NCBI GenBank assembly: GCA_963277665.1 | Contig: OY728143.1 | Span: 231,871,591-231,935,590 of the forward strand | Origin: Viscum album | Lineage: Eukaryota; Streptophyta; Magnoliopsida; Santalales; Viscaceae | Direction: 5' to 3' | Length of the DNA: 64,000 nucleotides | Shown: positions 1-13,995 of the stretch, one piece after another | Numbering within the stretch: position 1 is the stretch's first letter | How the letters are laid out: every line of letters begins with the position of its first letter | Notes under the pieces: generated by a model | The model's input: only the letters and a program-made list of their open reading frames with translations | Databases searched by the model: none | Told to the model about the DNA's origin: nothing | Made by a program: the position numbers and the translations under genes

Positions 1-1628
1 TTGATTCACATCAATTCATGAAGGTGGTAGTCCACACGTACATGAATTACGTTATATTTTTTCAGTAACAGAAATGGTAAAAAAATATTTATTAAATTTG
101 AAAAATTAAAAATGAAATAAGTAGAATTATTATTTAAAATATATCATATATATTAATTAAATATATCAATATCACTTTCCATGTAAATGTTTAATGGATG
201 ATGTATCACATTGCTCCGCGAGGTAGTAGTCTTCTGTATACACGAATGATGATTTCGTAACCCATTTAATTTCATTGGAGATGGTTTTAGGTAATAGAGT
301 AAAATAAAGAAACAATGTTTATATAATATGATAAGGATATTATATCATAATTTTTTAATATGAATTTATTGATTTAGATGATTAAATAAAATAAAAACTC
401 ATGTCCAATAACATTACCTCTTCTTCGGGTCTCCCCCTTACATTTTTATGAAAAGAATTATAAGGTTGTATTTATGAACAAAAAGTCCTATAGGATAAGG
501 GGATTAGATTTATGAGTTTATTTGGCCATGTAATAGACACTTTAAATGTGTGTGATAGTGTGAATAAATGAAAAAATTTGGCGGCCTCTTATATGTGAGG
601 TGAGTGGCACACATGTATGTTATCAAAAGAAAAGGTGTAGCCACGTTTTTTCACATGAAAAAATGGTAAAAAATGGATCATTGTTTTTAATTAGACAATA
701 TAGGGTACAAATAATTCAATAAAATTTATTTTATAAAATTTTTATGGTCATTTTTACCCATGTCATTTTAGATTAACAAATGATAAACCTATTTTTTTCA
801 TTAACAACGATAAATAATTTTTTCTATTTTATTATCCATTAATTTAAACAAATAAATGACCATTTTAGATAATATAAATTATTGTTATTCAAAAAATGGA
901 ATTCATTTTTATAAATTCCATTAATTGATGCATAAAAATTTAATTTAATACTAATCTTGCAGACAAGACGAGAAACTGGATTTTAATGAGAAAATGATTA
1001 ATAATTTATAGTGTTTTTTTATCAAAATTAAATATTATAATGATTAAAATGAAAGAAATTGAATTATTAGATAAATTAAAAAATTAATTTTATTTTGAAA
1101 ACAAATAAATTTATATTTTATCATTATAAATAATTTAAATGAAAAGAAATTTTTCAATAAAATTTTAGTATTTTTCACTACTCATAAAAAGTAATAAATT
1201 TCAAAAAAAATTAAAACAATTATTCCTAAGATATGTTTTATATGATGATTTCATAAATTAATTTAATTTTATAAAATAATGTTTCTAAATTTAGAAAAAA
1301 AATTGAAATTATTTGTGTAGAGCCCAAGTAAACATTATTTTATAAAATATACATTTTTTATAAACCATTTCTTTTCCTTTTAAATGATTATTATTTTCTT
1401 CCAATTAATAGATACCAAATGATCATGTGTAAAATATATAAATTTCATAATTGTGTTATTTCTATTAATAAATATTAATTTAATTTCTTGGATAATATTT
1501 TCACTTTTAAATAATATTCTATTTCACTATTACATTCTTCTAAAACTAGGAATTTCATGTATCACAAGCTATCAATGAAATTAAATTTATTTTAAAATAA
1601 ATGTATTAAAAATTATTGGGGTGTTAAA
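1..1628 (-). repeat. 3' LTR of element F (partial)
   Basis: This is the start-side part of the minus-strand 3' LTR; its end lies beyond the window. It matches the right LTR of F over the full length, with many substitutions and indels. It carries two copies of the shared LTR module on the minus strand, near 1-45 and 205-250, about 205 bp apart. Confidence 0.7.
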
Positions 1629-4600
1629 TTCTTCTACAATAAAAAAAAATTCATCGAATAAATTTGATGTATATTACCTTAAAAATAGATGATGGTTGTT
1701 CTTCATTATAACTTCTTATGGGGCTCATAGTACATCCTCAATTTTTTGATTTCTACAAAGTACATTTACCAGACATCTCATATGATTCATCAATAATTTC
1801 TTTATAGTATCAATAAATTATATTTTTTCTTTATACTAAGATAAATTAGCTTCTAATTCCATTTCAACATAGTTACACATAATAATTGGGTATTTCAGGT
1901 AAATTCGTAAAAATAATATATTAAAAACATCATGTACTTTTTAGAGACTTATTGGGGTTTTGAAATTATAGGAAATGGTCGAATTATTTCAAGGATTTCA
2001 AAGGTTCTAATGTAATTTGGGTTCATTTACCTTTATTAATATACTTTATAACTCAAATCCATATAGATACATTTATTAAAACATGATCTCCAATATATAA
2101 ATCCAAATGTATCCTCCGATTATTGACATAAATTGGTTTCCTATGTTGAGATTATTTAATTTTATCATGGAGAGAATTTAGCATTTTTGTTGTATCTTAA
2201 ACATGATCTAGGCCTATGAGTAAATTTTCACCAAATTAATACCAATAAGTTGGATTATAACATCTCTTACCTTATAATGATTCATTATACACCATTTTAA
2301 AACTTGAATGGCCGCAGTTATTGAAGGATAACTCTACCAAAGGTGAATACTGATCCCACATATATTAAATGACTTCTGAGCGTGAAATAAATATATATTA
2401 AATTGTTTGAATAGTTTTTTTGGACCATTAATCAGTTTGAGGATTTTAGGAAGTGCTCAAATAATGCTTAGTATCAAGATCATTTTGATTACTCATCCAA
2501 AATTTTAATTTAAAATGGTGATCTTGATCAGAAACAATAGAAATAGTTACACCATGATGTATTACAAAATCATAAATATAGATCATCTTAAGGATATTGG
2601 AAGGTAAAACTTCTATAATAGAAATTAAATGTTTATATTAGATACAGTGATCAATGATAACTCATATTGCGTTATTATTTCATGAATTTCTTGGTAGTCA
2701 AGTAATACAGTCCAAAGTAAATTAATCCCATTACCATAATGGAATAATAAGAGTTTTCACGAATCCTATTGTACTTTGTCTCAAAATATTTAACTTGTGA
2801 AAAAACTATACACCAAGACACATAATCAATAATTTATCCATTCATGAAATCCCACAAAAAGTTCCCTAAAATCCCTATACATCTTTTTTATACCAAATCG
2901 TATAATAAAATTTTGGCTATGAGTGTCATCCGTCAATTCCATTTATTGATCATGTATATATGGAACACATAATCTCAATTAAAATTTTATAACACCATCT
3001 ACAAAAATTAGTATACTAATTTACCATCATTAAAATCTATAATTTTCTTTTGGAAGTTCTCAAAATCAGGTTGTGTACTTTTAAGACTTTTGAATGAATA
3101 TTGTTTCAAAATCAATTGAAAAATTAGTGATTTATACCCTTAATTAATAATTACCATATACATATTTACAGTATCTATGAATATAATATCTTATTTAATC
3201 CTTATTTGGGTCATAATTCCATTACCTTTCCTACTCAATTCAAATGCTAACTTATATTCATTCCATGGGTTGTAGTATATTTGGAAATCATAATAATTGG
3301 GTAGATCAAGACATTTTTTTTATTCACATTGATCTCCATATACAATAATATGTATTTTAGGATTTTACGATCCATGTATATCTCATATTTTAACCATAGA
3401 GATAATGTATCCATATCTTTAATGAAAACATTATAGATTTTAGCTCAATATCATTTGTTGAATAGTTTTGTTTATATTTTAATGATTTCCTTGATAAATA
3501 TGCAACGACATTATCATTTTTTGTTAGGAAACAATCAAGTATGTTTTTTGATGCATCATTATATATCAAAAAACCTATATTAATTTATAGTAGAATCAAA
3601 AATGATGAATTGAATGATCTTCTATTTAGATTAGAAAAACATTCTTCACATTTTATTTTCAAAAAAAAAACATAACCCCTCTATGGTGTCATTGATATTG
3701 ATCATTAATAAGGGGTTAATTAAATGTATAATTAAACATCATGGTCTAGTTTATGTCCATGTAATTCTATAAGAAATACATTAACTTATTCCTACACAAT
3801 TAGTATATCCTAAATTGAAAGATTACTCTCTATATCCCTATATTTTTTTATTCTTCACCAAGAATCACATTTATATGGGATACTAGGGGTGTATCTATTC
3901 ATGTATCAAATTAATATTTATATACTCTAACTATAAGGAATTATATTTATTCCTCAAAAATCATAATTTATTTATTATTTCAATAAATGTTTTAATCATA
4001 TTTTTATATTCAGACCATACCAAGGAGTATATTGAAGTCAACCAAAGAAATTATAAAAAGGTTATTGAATAAATAACGTTTTTATTTCATAATAGTGATT
4101 CTATTAAACATCATTATTGTAGGATGACTTCCACTATGATTTTTGATTGATAACTCAGTTTTTTATTTAAATGTGAAATATTTAATTTTTTTGGAAAACT
4201 ATTTAGATATGAAAGAGAGAGAAGAACTTTAATTAAATAAATCATTAGTTAAATTTGAAGATATGATTAATGTACCATCCACCACATAATTGTGTACTTG
4301 AAACACATCTATAGTGATAAAATAAAATTCTTATTATCCCATTAGAATATTCAATGGTAGATTCAATTGACACTTGGTAAATTAGTGTGAATAATTCCAC
4401 ATTTAATGGATCATAAATCTATTTCATTATATGAATAAAAACATTTATATAAAAGTTACTTCAAGGGACATGCATGAATACCTTAAAATATATTTTCAAT
4501 CATGCACCTTGTGTTTCCTATATAATCTATTGAATATCTAGATAACCATGAAAATCTAACATAATACTTCTCAATACTTTATTCTTCCATTTTCATTAAG

Positions 4601-5593
4601 CTAAATAAAATTATTTTCATTTATGTTTTTATATCAAGAAGGAAATATTTGTCTATAAATTTCAATATAAAATATCTCAAATCAATGAGTTATATTTCGT
4701 CTTTCTATCGAGTATTCTAGATCAAAGTATTACACTTATTAGAATCTTCTTTGAGACAGTACACTTCAAGTGTAACTTTTTCATTTTCACTACATCCCAA
4801 GGCCATAAATATCAACGATATATACTTAATACATTTCTTTAGTACCATTAGATCGGTAGATCCACTAAATGATGCGGTGTTCTATCAAATAAATTGATAA
4901 AACATACGACAATGAAACTTTGTTTTTGGTTTCTCCTTCTGTGAATGGTTATTTATCATAACTTGATTAGGATTCACTAATATAGTAATAATTTTCACAT
5001 TTCAATCAAAAAATATTTTGGCGTCCTCAAAAGGGAAATCTCTACGTTTCCATAAGTATGGATACCATCCATCACTCCATGCTCAACATATAAATAATGG
5101 AATATTCCATATTTTCTCACAATATTATGAATTTAAAATCATAAATTATAATTTAAAATATGTTGTAACACATATAATAAATAACGAATTATGAATTGAT
5201 AATATAAAAATCATAAAAATGGTTTCTTTGGATATATAATTATATTAAAATCCTTCACAGTGGTTTGTAGTGAAAATGTGAATTAGTCTGTTCATATCAT
5301 TTAGGATTTCCAAACTTGTTTTGTTATCAGTCTAGTTATCATGCACTATGTGATGATTGGTTCAAGCCGAATTAACACTTTTTAGAGTTATTACTCCTAG
5401 GAACCACTATGGTAGAACCGGATTGGATTTTAGTATCCATACAAGTGTATATTTATAGGAAAAATCAAATAATCACATAAAAATAAATCAATTTGATGTT
5501 CATATATATTTATCTCAAAATTATATCATAGTGTTATTTTGACTAATATATGTTTTCCCTATGAATTTAACCAATATTTATATTAAAATTAAC
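1629..5593 (-). pseudogene. Decayed gag-pol of element F
   Basis: Frame-hopping translation of the minus strand gives degraded Ty3/gypsy motifs in the expected order from right to left. A zinc-knuckle-like stretch lies near 4735-4800. An RNase H core with a YNDASK-like motif lies near 3480-3590. An integrase core with SIVSD-like residues lies near 2510-2560. An integrase C-terminal GK-x-P-x-Y-x-G-P-F-x-I-like stretch lies near 1960-2115. Reverse transcriptase should lie between about 3650 and 4650, but I could not pin a clear YxDD box. Stops occur every few tens of codons in all frames. The order and residues identify the family; the protein cannot be functional. Confidence 0.6.
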
Positions 5594-5604
5594 TTGATAC
5601 CAAC
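5594..5604 (-). other. Primer-binding site of element F
   Basis: The minus strand reads GTTGGTATCAA directly after the end of the right LTR. It matches the 3' end of plant initiator tRNA-Met (TGGTATCA), the usual primer of Ty3/gypsy chromoviruses. It fixes the minus orientation of F and marks 5605 as the LTR edge. Confidence 0.65.
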
Positions 5605-8600
5605 TATAACAACCCCAACCACAATAACATAGAGTTGATGTCTTACATTACTACAATAATATTTATAAGAAGGGTCAAACCCCAAAGGGATAATCAATTA
5701 ATCAGTTATTGAGAACCAAATACATAAATGAAATACATTTATATTTTTAATGGAATATAAAACATAATCCATTACAAAATCAAATGAACTACATCCTTTA
5801 ATACTAATTCCAAGAATTCTTCTTTATAATAGGGGGAAGGAAACAAAATAATGGTGATCTCAAATTATTAGTAAGGGATATGTAAAACTAAATCCATCAT
5901 TAATCAATAAGAATAATAAAAATATAATTATAAATAACTAAACATATTTTCCGTTTAAATAACTTTACTAAATCATATGATAAGTAATAATAATATAGAA
6001 AGTTAAATAATGGAAATCACATTCTAGGTAACCAATAACTAATAATGAAATTCATCAAAAGATATTATCATGGTGAAAATATCATATATAATGATAATAA
6101 CTATATTATTAGTGAAGTAAATGATTAATTACTTTATTTAATGATATCAGGCATCATGATTCCTTTACCATCAAGATTTTCCCTAAAAAGAGTATCAAAC
6201 TACTGGTAAAAACCCTTTTTATTTGGCCATCTTATTTGTATAATGAGTCCCACTAATGCATCGAGGGGATATAAAACTGAAAACCCCTTATCTTTATAGG
6301 TCCATAACATTACTCACATATTTAATGATGAATTTAATTCGTGAATCAATATACCTTGTCATAAAATATCCATATTGAGTAAATTATATGGATATATTAA
6401 TATTTCCCAAGGTAATCATATAACATTAGAAGTAAAAAAAGTTATGTAAAAATTCTATACAGTTTTAGAAATAATCTTATCAATGATACACGAAGATTGA
6501 TATTTAATATAATTTTAAGGGACAATGAAAAAATAAAACATGATATTTATCATTTAAAGATAATGTTAACAATCACAGAAAAAAGTGGGATTGTAAAACG
6601 ATTACCACTTGGAAAATATAATGTCAAATCCCCATGGATAAAATAATTTAAACAAAAAAATAAAATAACATTAACTATGAATTAATCATGTTATTAAATG
6701 TAAAATTTAAATCACATGCACCATATAATGTAAATTGGGTGCATAACATTATAATATGAATTAATGAAAAGAAATTGAGATGGAGTCTTTCATTTATTCA
6801 GACTCATCACGTTTATTTTTATCTTCATGAATAATAATTTTATTTTAGTTATTTAATTTATTGATAAATTTTTTTAATTTTTTTATTCGTTTTATCTCAC
6901 TTATTCAATTTCTATATAAAAATACATAATTAATTATGTTAATGTTGGGTGTTTTGATGAGATTTTTCTTCTGTGTCAAAAATGACATCAAAAGGTGACT
7001 ATTGGTCTAGGAAGTCCTTATTTCAACATCACCAGATTAATAATCATGATATAAAAAATAAATTTATATATAATTTATATTTTAATATATATCTAGATAT
7101 ATGTTTTTAATAAATCTACTACATTATGATCATGGAGACGGTTGGTCATACGTATGCATGAGTAACATATCCATTTTTTAATTATCATTATGTAAATAAA
7201 GAAAGTAACATTTCATCATTTCATAATGTTAATTATATCATAAATAAGATATATATTATTTAAATAAAATTATAAATATCTTTAATAGGGTGTGGTGATG
7301 AAATGAGAGTCACATCGCTTCGTGAAGGAAGTTCTCCACACCTACATGAAATATATTATCATATTTTAGTGTGTAAAAAAGTAAAACAATGTTTTATTAT
7401 CATCCTATAATGATATAAATTTCATTAATATATTAATTATTTATTTTATATCACATATATTTAATAAATGTTTCATTATCACCTTCAATGAAATGTGTTA
7501 GTGAATGATGAATCATATAACTTCTCGGGTCGTTGTGTGTTGTACACCCAAAAACAGATTTCATAAAACAATTTATGGATGTGGGGATGATTTTATGATA
7601 TTAACATAAATAAAATATATTTATATAAAATATTCTTAATATATTTTATTATAATCGTTTAATAATAATAAAGGGTGGTTCTTGAAGAAAAAATGCTTCT
7701 TGATGAATGTTACTTCTTCTTTGGGTATCCTACAAAAGTTTTCCCCAAAACCCTTCTAAGGATGGATTTATGAAAAAATAATTGATTCCTGGTTTTAGGG
7801 ATAGAATTTTATAAGTGATTTTGTAAAGTAGTGGCTGAACCAAAATGGTGTGAAATGTGTGAAGAAGAGATGTGATTGGGTTTCCATTTATAAGTTATGT
7901 TAGTGGTACACTTTTAGTTTTTGTAATGAAAAATGTGTACCTACGTTTTTCAGATGAAAAAGGGTAAAAGTGGATTATTGAGGATAATAAGGAATTATAT
8001 GGTCTAAATATGTCTACTAAATGTATTTCATACATGTTTTTGGTCATTCTTACCCATATCTTTTTAGTTTACCCCCAGGTAAACCCATTTGTACCTTAAT
8101 ATAAGTGAATAATTATAACTATTTTTAATATTAATTATCATAAAAAATTGAGATGATATTATTAAATAATATAATTTATTAAGATTTAAAATATAGAATA
8201 TATTTTTTCAAATTTTATTAACAGAATTACGAAAATCTAATTACAAATTAACCCTTGAGATGTAATGAGAAAGACAGTTATTAAAGAGTTAATGTTCAAA
8301 CATTTACAAAGTTTTTATATAAAAATTCAATATTAAAAGGATTATAATGACCTATATAAGATTAATTATTATATTATTGAACAAATTAGACTTTAAAACC
8401 AATTAATATTATAATATAACTCTATAAATAATTAAAATGAACGGTCAGTTTTAAATTAAAAATCAGACGTTTTCAATATTAATTGAAAAATAAAACTATT
8501 AAAACTATTAAAACATTAACCCAAATATAATTTTAATATTATAATTTCATATAATAGTTGTTTTTTAAAAAAATATTCTAAAATTTGTAAAAAAAAATTT

Positions 8601-8926
8601 AAAATCCTTTGCGTGAAGCATGACTAAACTATTGTTTAGAAGAACTATAGTTTTCTCATAAAACATTTCATTTAATTTAAATGATTCTTATTTTTATTTA
8701 TAATAAATATATAAATAATGATCATGTTTAAAATATATAGTATTTATAATTTGTAAGTTATATTCAAACATTTTATTTTAATATCTATGATATAATGGAC
8801 ATGAGTAAATAATATTTTAATAGACTATCATGTTTCTTTTAGAGTGGTTGTTTCATGCATTACAAGTATTAAATAAAATTTATTTTTTTATAAATTAAAT
8901 ATATTATAAAGTAAGAGGGTGTTAAA
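5605..8926 (-). repeat. 5' LTR of element F
   Basis: This LTR of about 3322 bp lies between the primer-binding site and the GGGTGTTAAA edge. Three copies of the shared LTR module lie on the minus strand near 7127-7162, 7311-7350 and 7510-7552. A CCTCGATGCAT motif shared with other LTRs lies near 6257. The copy is very AT-rich and well diverged from the left LTR, so F is among the oldest elements here. Confidence 0.7.
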
Positions 8927-9379
8927 TTAACTTTGATATGTTTATATTGGGTCACATTGGTTTTTATCTGAGTGGGGTTTCATTATTTTTTATGATAATT
9001 ATAGTTTTTGGGGGATTAGGATTAGGGAACCTTATTGAAAATCCTAATGATAAAACTAAGTATAGGATAAAATCCATACCTTTTGAAAAATTAGATATTT
9101 TTTGGATATATAACGAATTATATTTATATTTTTTTATTAGTAAGTGGATATGGATGAGCCACATATGGAACTTATGTTAATAACCCTGAAAAGGATGGTT
9201 TAGTTTATAATCAATCATTACTCTAGTTCATGATGAGTGAGCCTAATATTTCACACCCAGTCAAACACTCATAAGAGACATTATTTGTTTGATCACATTA
9301 TATTTTTTAACCATATTGAAGGATTTGAGATAATATTTATAATAATTAATAGTTCTAAACTGTAATATATAAGAATTCA
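8927..9379. other. Unassigned interval between elements F and E
   Basis: A short open frame at 8938-9180 (80 codons) is rich in hydrophobic residues, but I recognise no domain and see no promoter or codon bias. Position suggests decayed interior of element E upstream of its integrase. I see no other feature here. Confidence 0.3.
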
Positions 9380-10256
9380 TGGAACATCTCTATCAATTTT
9401 TTTTTATCAAGATCCCAACAATACATCAAAATTATCAAAAAGTCATCAGAAAGAGCATGATATTGAGCTACATTTGAGTTTTTACAACCATAATCAAACT
9501 AATGGACTATTTGAAAGGACTATTAAAACTATTGAGGACTTATTTATGTCATACTCACATTACATTAAAGATATATAGGACCAGTTCTTACCTTATTAAG
9601 AGTTTTACTATAATAATAGTTTCCATTCATGTATTCAAATGGTGTTGTAAGAAGAATTATATGGTTTGATATGTCATACTCCAACTTATTGGACTGATGT
9701 TGGTAAAAGAAAACTCAATGGACCAAAACATGCTGCAGAGGTGATAGAAATTGTAAAGGCTATTCTAGCTCACATTAAATCATCTCAAAGTACGGAAAAA
9801 TAGTTATTCCAATAATCAGAGTTAATATTTAGAGTTCTATGTGGGATATAATGTTTTCTTGAATGTAAATACTTGGATGGGTGTTATCAGGATTGGTAAT
9901 AAATGGAAATTTATTCCTAGGTACATCAAATCATTCAAAATTATTAAAACGGTCGGAGTTATTTATTATCATTTGTAAAATCTGCCAAATTTCACAAAAT
10001 TACATGATATGATTTCAATATGTATGCTAAAGAAGTAAATTCCAGACCTAACTAATGTAATTATCTATAATGAAATGGAGTTGGAAATTGGATTTTTGTA
10101 CTACTAAGAACCCATATAGATTTTTGATACTAGTGAGAAATTATTTAGGAATCAGATTACTCATCTGGCAAAGGTTCTCCATAGAAATCGTGAAATGGAA
10201 GAAGTAACATGGGAACCAGATGAATTTATGATGGAGAACCACCAACATATTTTCTA
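9380..10256 (+). pseudogene. Integrase and chromodomain-like tail relic of element E
   Basis: Translation across frames shows a decayed Ty3/gypsy integrase. Near 9471-9575 a frame reads a YNHNQTNGLFERTIKTIEDL-like stretch, corresponding to the region around the catalytic glutamate. Near 9620-9800 is the segment that follows in the family (Y-x-L-x-Y and G-K-R-K-L-like residues). The end, 10141-10256, reads NQITHLAKVLHRN followed by MEEVTWEPDEF, the chromodomain-like tail also seen in element B, and stops with TAA. The stretch leads directly into a purine-rich tract and an LTR start, as in B. Many stops and frameshifts make it nonfunctional. Confidence 0.75.
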
Positions 10257-10280
10257 AAGGTAGTATCCATAAAACTTTGA

Positions 10281-10307
10281 GGAATAAATTTTTATAGGAG
10301 TAAAGAA
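10281..10307 (+). other. Polypurine tract of element E (decayed)
   Basis: A purine-rich stretch including TAGGAGTAAAGAA sits just before the LTR start and aligns with the better kept tract of B at 43266-43279. It primes plus-strand synthesis in this class of element. Confidence 0.5.
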
Positions 10308-11352
10308 TATAAAACCCCAACAATTTACCACATTTTGATTTTAAAATAAATTTTTTTCTATTCACATCCTCAAAAACATGTAATGTTGAATTAGTTTTCA
10401 ATTCACACAACACCATGTTTATACAAAACACTATTTAGTCGCATTTTCCACAATCAAAAAAATTATAAAACTTTTAGATAAATTATATTGTGAATTTATA
10501 TTTCATATATCAAATAAAAAATACTAACTTTCATTAAATATATTTTATATTCTTAAGAAAATAACAACCTCAATTTTATGCATTACAAACTATATTTTTA
10601 TAAACACACTTTTATCGCCTTTTAATGGAAAACATATTTGAAAACAATTTATTTTTATATTATATAGATTTTATATGTCAAAATAAATTTAACTTTTTAA
10701 ATTTGATCATAATAATTAGTTTGTGGTGATTTATTGGTATTTTCTATGCATTTTCATTTTTGGAAAAATATTGAAAAATACTGAATTTTAATTAAAAATT
10801 ATTTTTTCATATAATTCATTTATAAATATAAATTATATTAATTTTTTAAAATATTATTTATATTAATTATATAGATTATAAATAACTTTAGGTATTTGGA
10901 ATCATTCTTACATTAAAATTGGATATAAACAGTTAGAAAATTTTGAATATTGTTATTTAAAAACCTAAATTGTTGTTCCATATGCGAGATTAAATTTAAA
11001 TTTATTTATACATCTTATTTTATTGTATTTTGAAAGAATGGATTCCATAATTATAATCAGAACAATTAATAAATATTAATAAACTAAACATAGTCTTATT
11101 ACCAAAAATATTCCTGAAGTTAATTATTATTAATTTAAACAATTAAAGTGAAAATAATCTTAATAAGGGATTAAACCTTAAGCATAAGGTCTAGAATGGA
11201 CTATAAATTTGTTAAAAAGTATTTATATGTTCATATATAAAGTCTTTTCTCCCTTTTATAGAAATTGGACTATTATTGGACACAATTTTCCCAGAAAAAA
11301 TGTGGGAGGAATTCCCTTTCCAAAAATATAAGAGTGTGCCACTCATCCTCCA

Positions 11353-11360
11353 CTATAAAA
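11353..11360 (+). promoter_or_regulatory. TATA box of the element E LTR
   Basis: CTATAAAAAGG lies about 1045 bp into the LTR and aligns with CTTATAAAAGGGCACTC at 36064 and 44870 in B. The following CACTTCCTCACATC-like sequence resumes at 14988 after the A insertion, so the core promoter was cut directly behind the TATA box. Confidence 0.6.
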
Positions 11361-11363
11361 AGG

Positions 11364-11368
11364 AACCC
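11364..11368. other. Target site duplication of solo LTR A (left copy)
   Basis: AACCC here is repeated exactly at 14975-14979, directly outside both LTR ends. Confidence 0.8.
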
Positions 11369-12559
11369 CGTAAAGACCCATAAATTCCAAGGGAAATTTT
11401 TTCTTAATTTTCATTGGGATTCTACGAGAACGCAGTTTCTGACGGAACCTGATTTTGAGACCCGGTGTTCCCGGAATCAATTCCTGAAGTTGAGCTCGAG
11501 TATGTTCAGTGAACAAACGAGCGGGTTTTTATAACTTCTAAACCGGTACTCGGAATCGAAATTTGAGGGCACCGATGGAATCGCAACGCCGATAATTTCT
11601 TAGGAATACCTTTTCTGGAGTTTCATTTTATCGGGTGAGGTTATTAAATAAATGGGTTTACTAAAGAATGAAATAAAAATTTGTGCAACAATTTTTATTT
11701 CTATTCTAAGTAGTTTTAACCTATGCATGGAGGTTGGAGTGGGACCTAGTACATCCTAACTTCTCTAAGAAGGATATTATTGAAGTGGGGCCCACACGAG
11801 CCCCACCCCTTCAAATCCTTTGAAAATCACCCTCGTGCATTTAATTTGTAACTCACCCACACCCCAAATTTAATTACAAGTGAACTCTTAAAATTAATTT
11901 TATTATTAAACGCTCTTCAATTAAGTCAATTAATTGAATGAGATCTTTTGATTTTCAAATTAATTTTGCCATGTGTGTGTGTGTGTGAATAAAATAAGAC
12001 AAGGTCTTATTTTATTGGGGGAATGCGTTGTGTGGAAAGGAGGAGATAACTTTGGTCTTGGAGAACTTCATCTCATTCGCGAAGAACGACGAGTCTACGA
12101 TGAAGAACTCCACCACTACAAGAGAATCATCGCGCCGTCTCCTCTCCTCTCCATAGAAGGTGAGAGACGCCTTCTTTTGAGAACGACGACGCACTGTATC
12201 CTCAATCGTGCGAACACCGACGATGCTTAAAGACCCTCATTCCGCGACGCCATCATTCACGACGACTTTTCCCGCGACGATGCTCGTTCGACGACTTCAT
12301 TAGCGGTAGGGGTTGATTTTTTTTGTTCATGAATTCTTTGTCGGTCATCGAAATTTATTTTGGGCCGCCTGTTATCGTTATAACGGGATGAGGTCGGACC
12401 GCACAAACACAGCCGACCCTCCTCCCCCTTTGATGTTGTACTTGTTACGGCATGAGAAAAAGCAGTGCGGTTCAATGACACTGCACGGAAGCATGAAGAA
12501 CGAGCGAAAGAAGCGTGGCACCGTCGTTCCGCGCCCTTGAGGTCGAACGAAGCCACAAC

Positions 12560-13140
12560 GAGAGTCAGGTTGTGGCGAAGGGGCGCAGCACCATCGCGGC
12601 CCGCCAGGGAACCAAGAAGAGGCTGCAGCCAGAGCGGGGCCGCGGTGGAGGGGCGTGGTGCTGTCGCGCCGGGCCAGTCGGACAAGGCTGTGGTGGTGCG
12701 GGGAGCGGCGGCTGGAACCACCGGCCGCCAGTGCAAGGAGGGCGGGACCCGTGGGGGGGAGGGGTCCCACCGTGACAGACCGGCCGGCCGGTTTCTGATA
12801 AATCCGGTGGTCGTAACCTTCAGCTGGAAAAGGTCGGCCCCCCATGTGGGGGGGCCATTTCTCAATCAGGGTGGTAGAGCCCCCCCCCCCTTCCGCGACA
12901 GCTCGGCCAGCGCCGAGCTGGCCATGCGAGCCTCGCCCACGCCAGGCCAACCGGCCGCCCAGGCCGGACCGACTGCACCGGGCCTGGGCGCAACGGCCGA
13001 GCCGGCAGAACAGGGCTGTGCCGGCGGCGCGGGGTCGTGCCCTAATGGGATGAACCCGGAACCGGGTCGGGTCGACCCGATTCGGGCCGACCCAGGGGGT
13101 CTTGGGCCTGGTCGGTCCGGGCCCAAAACCCCCTAAAACC
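12560..13140. other. GC-rich island within LTR A
   Basis: A stretch of very high GC and CpG content in an AT-rich window, with runs of C and G and the pseudo-palindromic GGGTCGGGTCGACCC region near 13065. Long open frames on both strands overlap here, as expected by chance where stop codons are rare. The matching islands of C are at 26230-26640 and 32780-33180. Confidence 0.75.
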
Positions 13141-13254
13141 GGACATGTTCGTTTTAATATCCGTAACATGGGGTACGGACCTATGATCGATGCACCCTCA
13201 GTTTCTACGTGATCCTTGGATCTCTACGGACGTTTAGGTATATTAAACTCAATG

Positions 13255-13560
13255 TTTCGGAGAACATTGGGTACGGCCGGGTTGGTTCGAACATGAAACC
13301 AACAGGGCCCTCGGAGCAGAAACGCTTATAACTTGAGCTCCGGATGTCTGATTGATGTGTCGTCGACTTTGTTGGATTCCTCTTAGTGAGACAGACCTTT
13401 TGGATTACTCCACTTGAGGTTTGGATGCAGTTGGAGTGAGGTCAGGTTGGTTTTGACATAAAAACCAACCGGGCCACTAGAACGAAAATGCCAATAACTC
13501 TCAGACCGGACGTCCGATTGAAGTGCCTTCTATCTCATTTATTTCCTTTTGATGTGACGG
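13255..13560 (+). repeat. Two hairpin-bearing tandem units in LTR A
   Basis: Two units of roughly 165 bp each contain an inverted repeat and a following CCGGACGTCCGATTGA-like box. The second hairpin is perfect: GGTTGGTTTT (13445-13454) pairs with AAAACCAACC (13461-13470) around a 6-base loop. The first lies near 13279-13303. Confidence 0.7.
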
Positions 13561-13721
13561 AACATTGAAATACATCAAATCTGGTCTACGCGACAGTTGA
13601 TGTATAGACCTCTTGGCTCGTGGAGAAAACCCTCCCAGAATGAGCGTGCTGTGTGCAGAAACCCTAGAGCTGGATGAGACTTGACGACTGCTGATCGATC
13701 GACTCGGAGTGTTTCAATAGC

Positions 13722-13995
13722 CTAGTGGGGAGCGCTTGGTTGTTTTCGCAGACCCACGACAGAGGAGCTCTTAGTTGTAGTGGCAGACCCACGGAACTCA
13801 ACAGAAGGAGTACCTCTGTAGGCTTTGAGGGGGAGCTCTTGGTTATAGCAGCAGACCCATGGTGGGAAGCGCTTGGTTGTAGAAGTAGGCCCACAATACT
13901 CGATAGGTGGAGTACTACAGCAGTCCAAGGTTTGTGGGAAGCGCTTGGTTGTAGCCGCATGCCCACTGTACTCGATAGAGGAGGAGTTCCCCAAC
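13722..13995 (+). repeat. Short degenerate tandem repeats in LTR A
   Basis: A phrase like GGGAAGCGCTTGGTTGTAG followed by GCAGACCCACGG recurs about every 45 bp, interrupted by GGAGTACCTCTGTAGG-type segments. The equivalent array in C is at 27551-27790 and 34075-34300. Confidence 0.6.

Larger units (their letters stand above)
1..8926 (-). mobile_element. Element F: old Ty3/gypsy chromovirus-like retrotransposon, cut by the left window edge
   Basis: Two related LTRs in the same orientation flank relics of gag and pol that read on the minus strand. The LTRs share the same landmarks: the sequence at 1-45 matches 7307-7350, and 205-250 matches 7510-7552. Both end at the right in GGGTGTTAAA (1619-1628 and 8917-8926), the reverse complement of a decayed TGTAACACCC start. 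A primer-binding site lies just inside the right LTR. The interior is only about 4 kb and no frame stays open, so the copy is dead and partly deleted. The 3' LTR continues beyond base 1. Assignment to the chromovirus group rests on shared order and LTR motifs with element B. Confidence 0.75.

Noticed and set aside
8938..9180. 80-codon hydrophobic frame that could suggest a small membrane protein
   Set aside because: No start context, no homologous domain, and it lies in decayed retroelement DNA of low complexity.
12257..13169. Long overlapping open frames on both strands (up to 263 codons), the longest in the window
   Set aside because: They lie in a GC-rich part of an LTR where stop codons are rare. 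The translations are low-complexity proline, arginine and glycine, and no single frame is kept in the matching islands of C.
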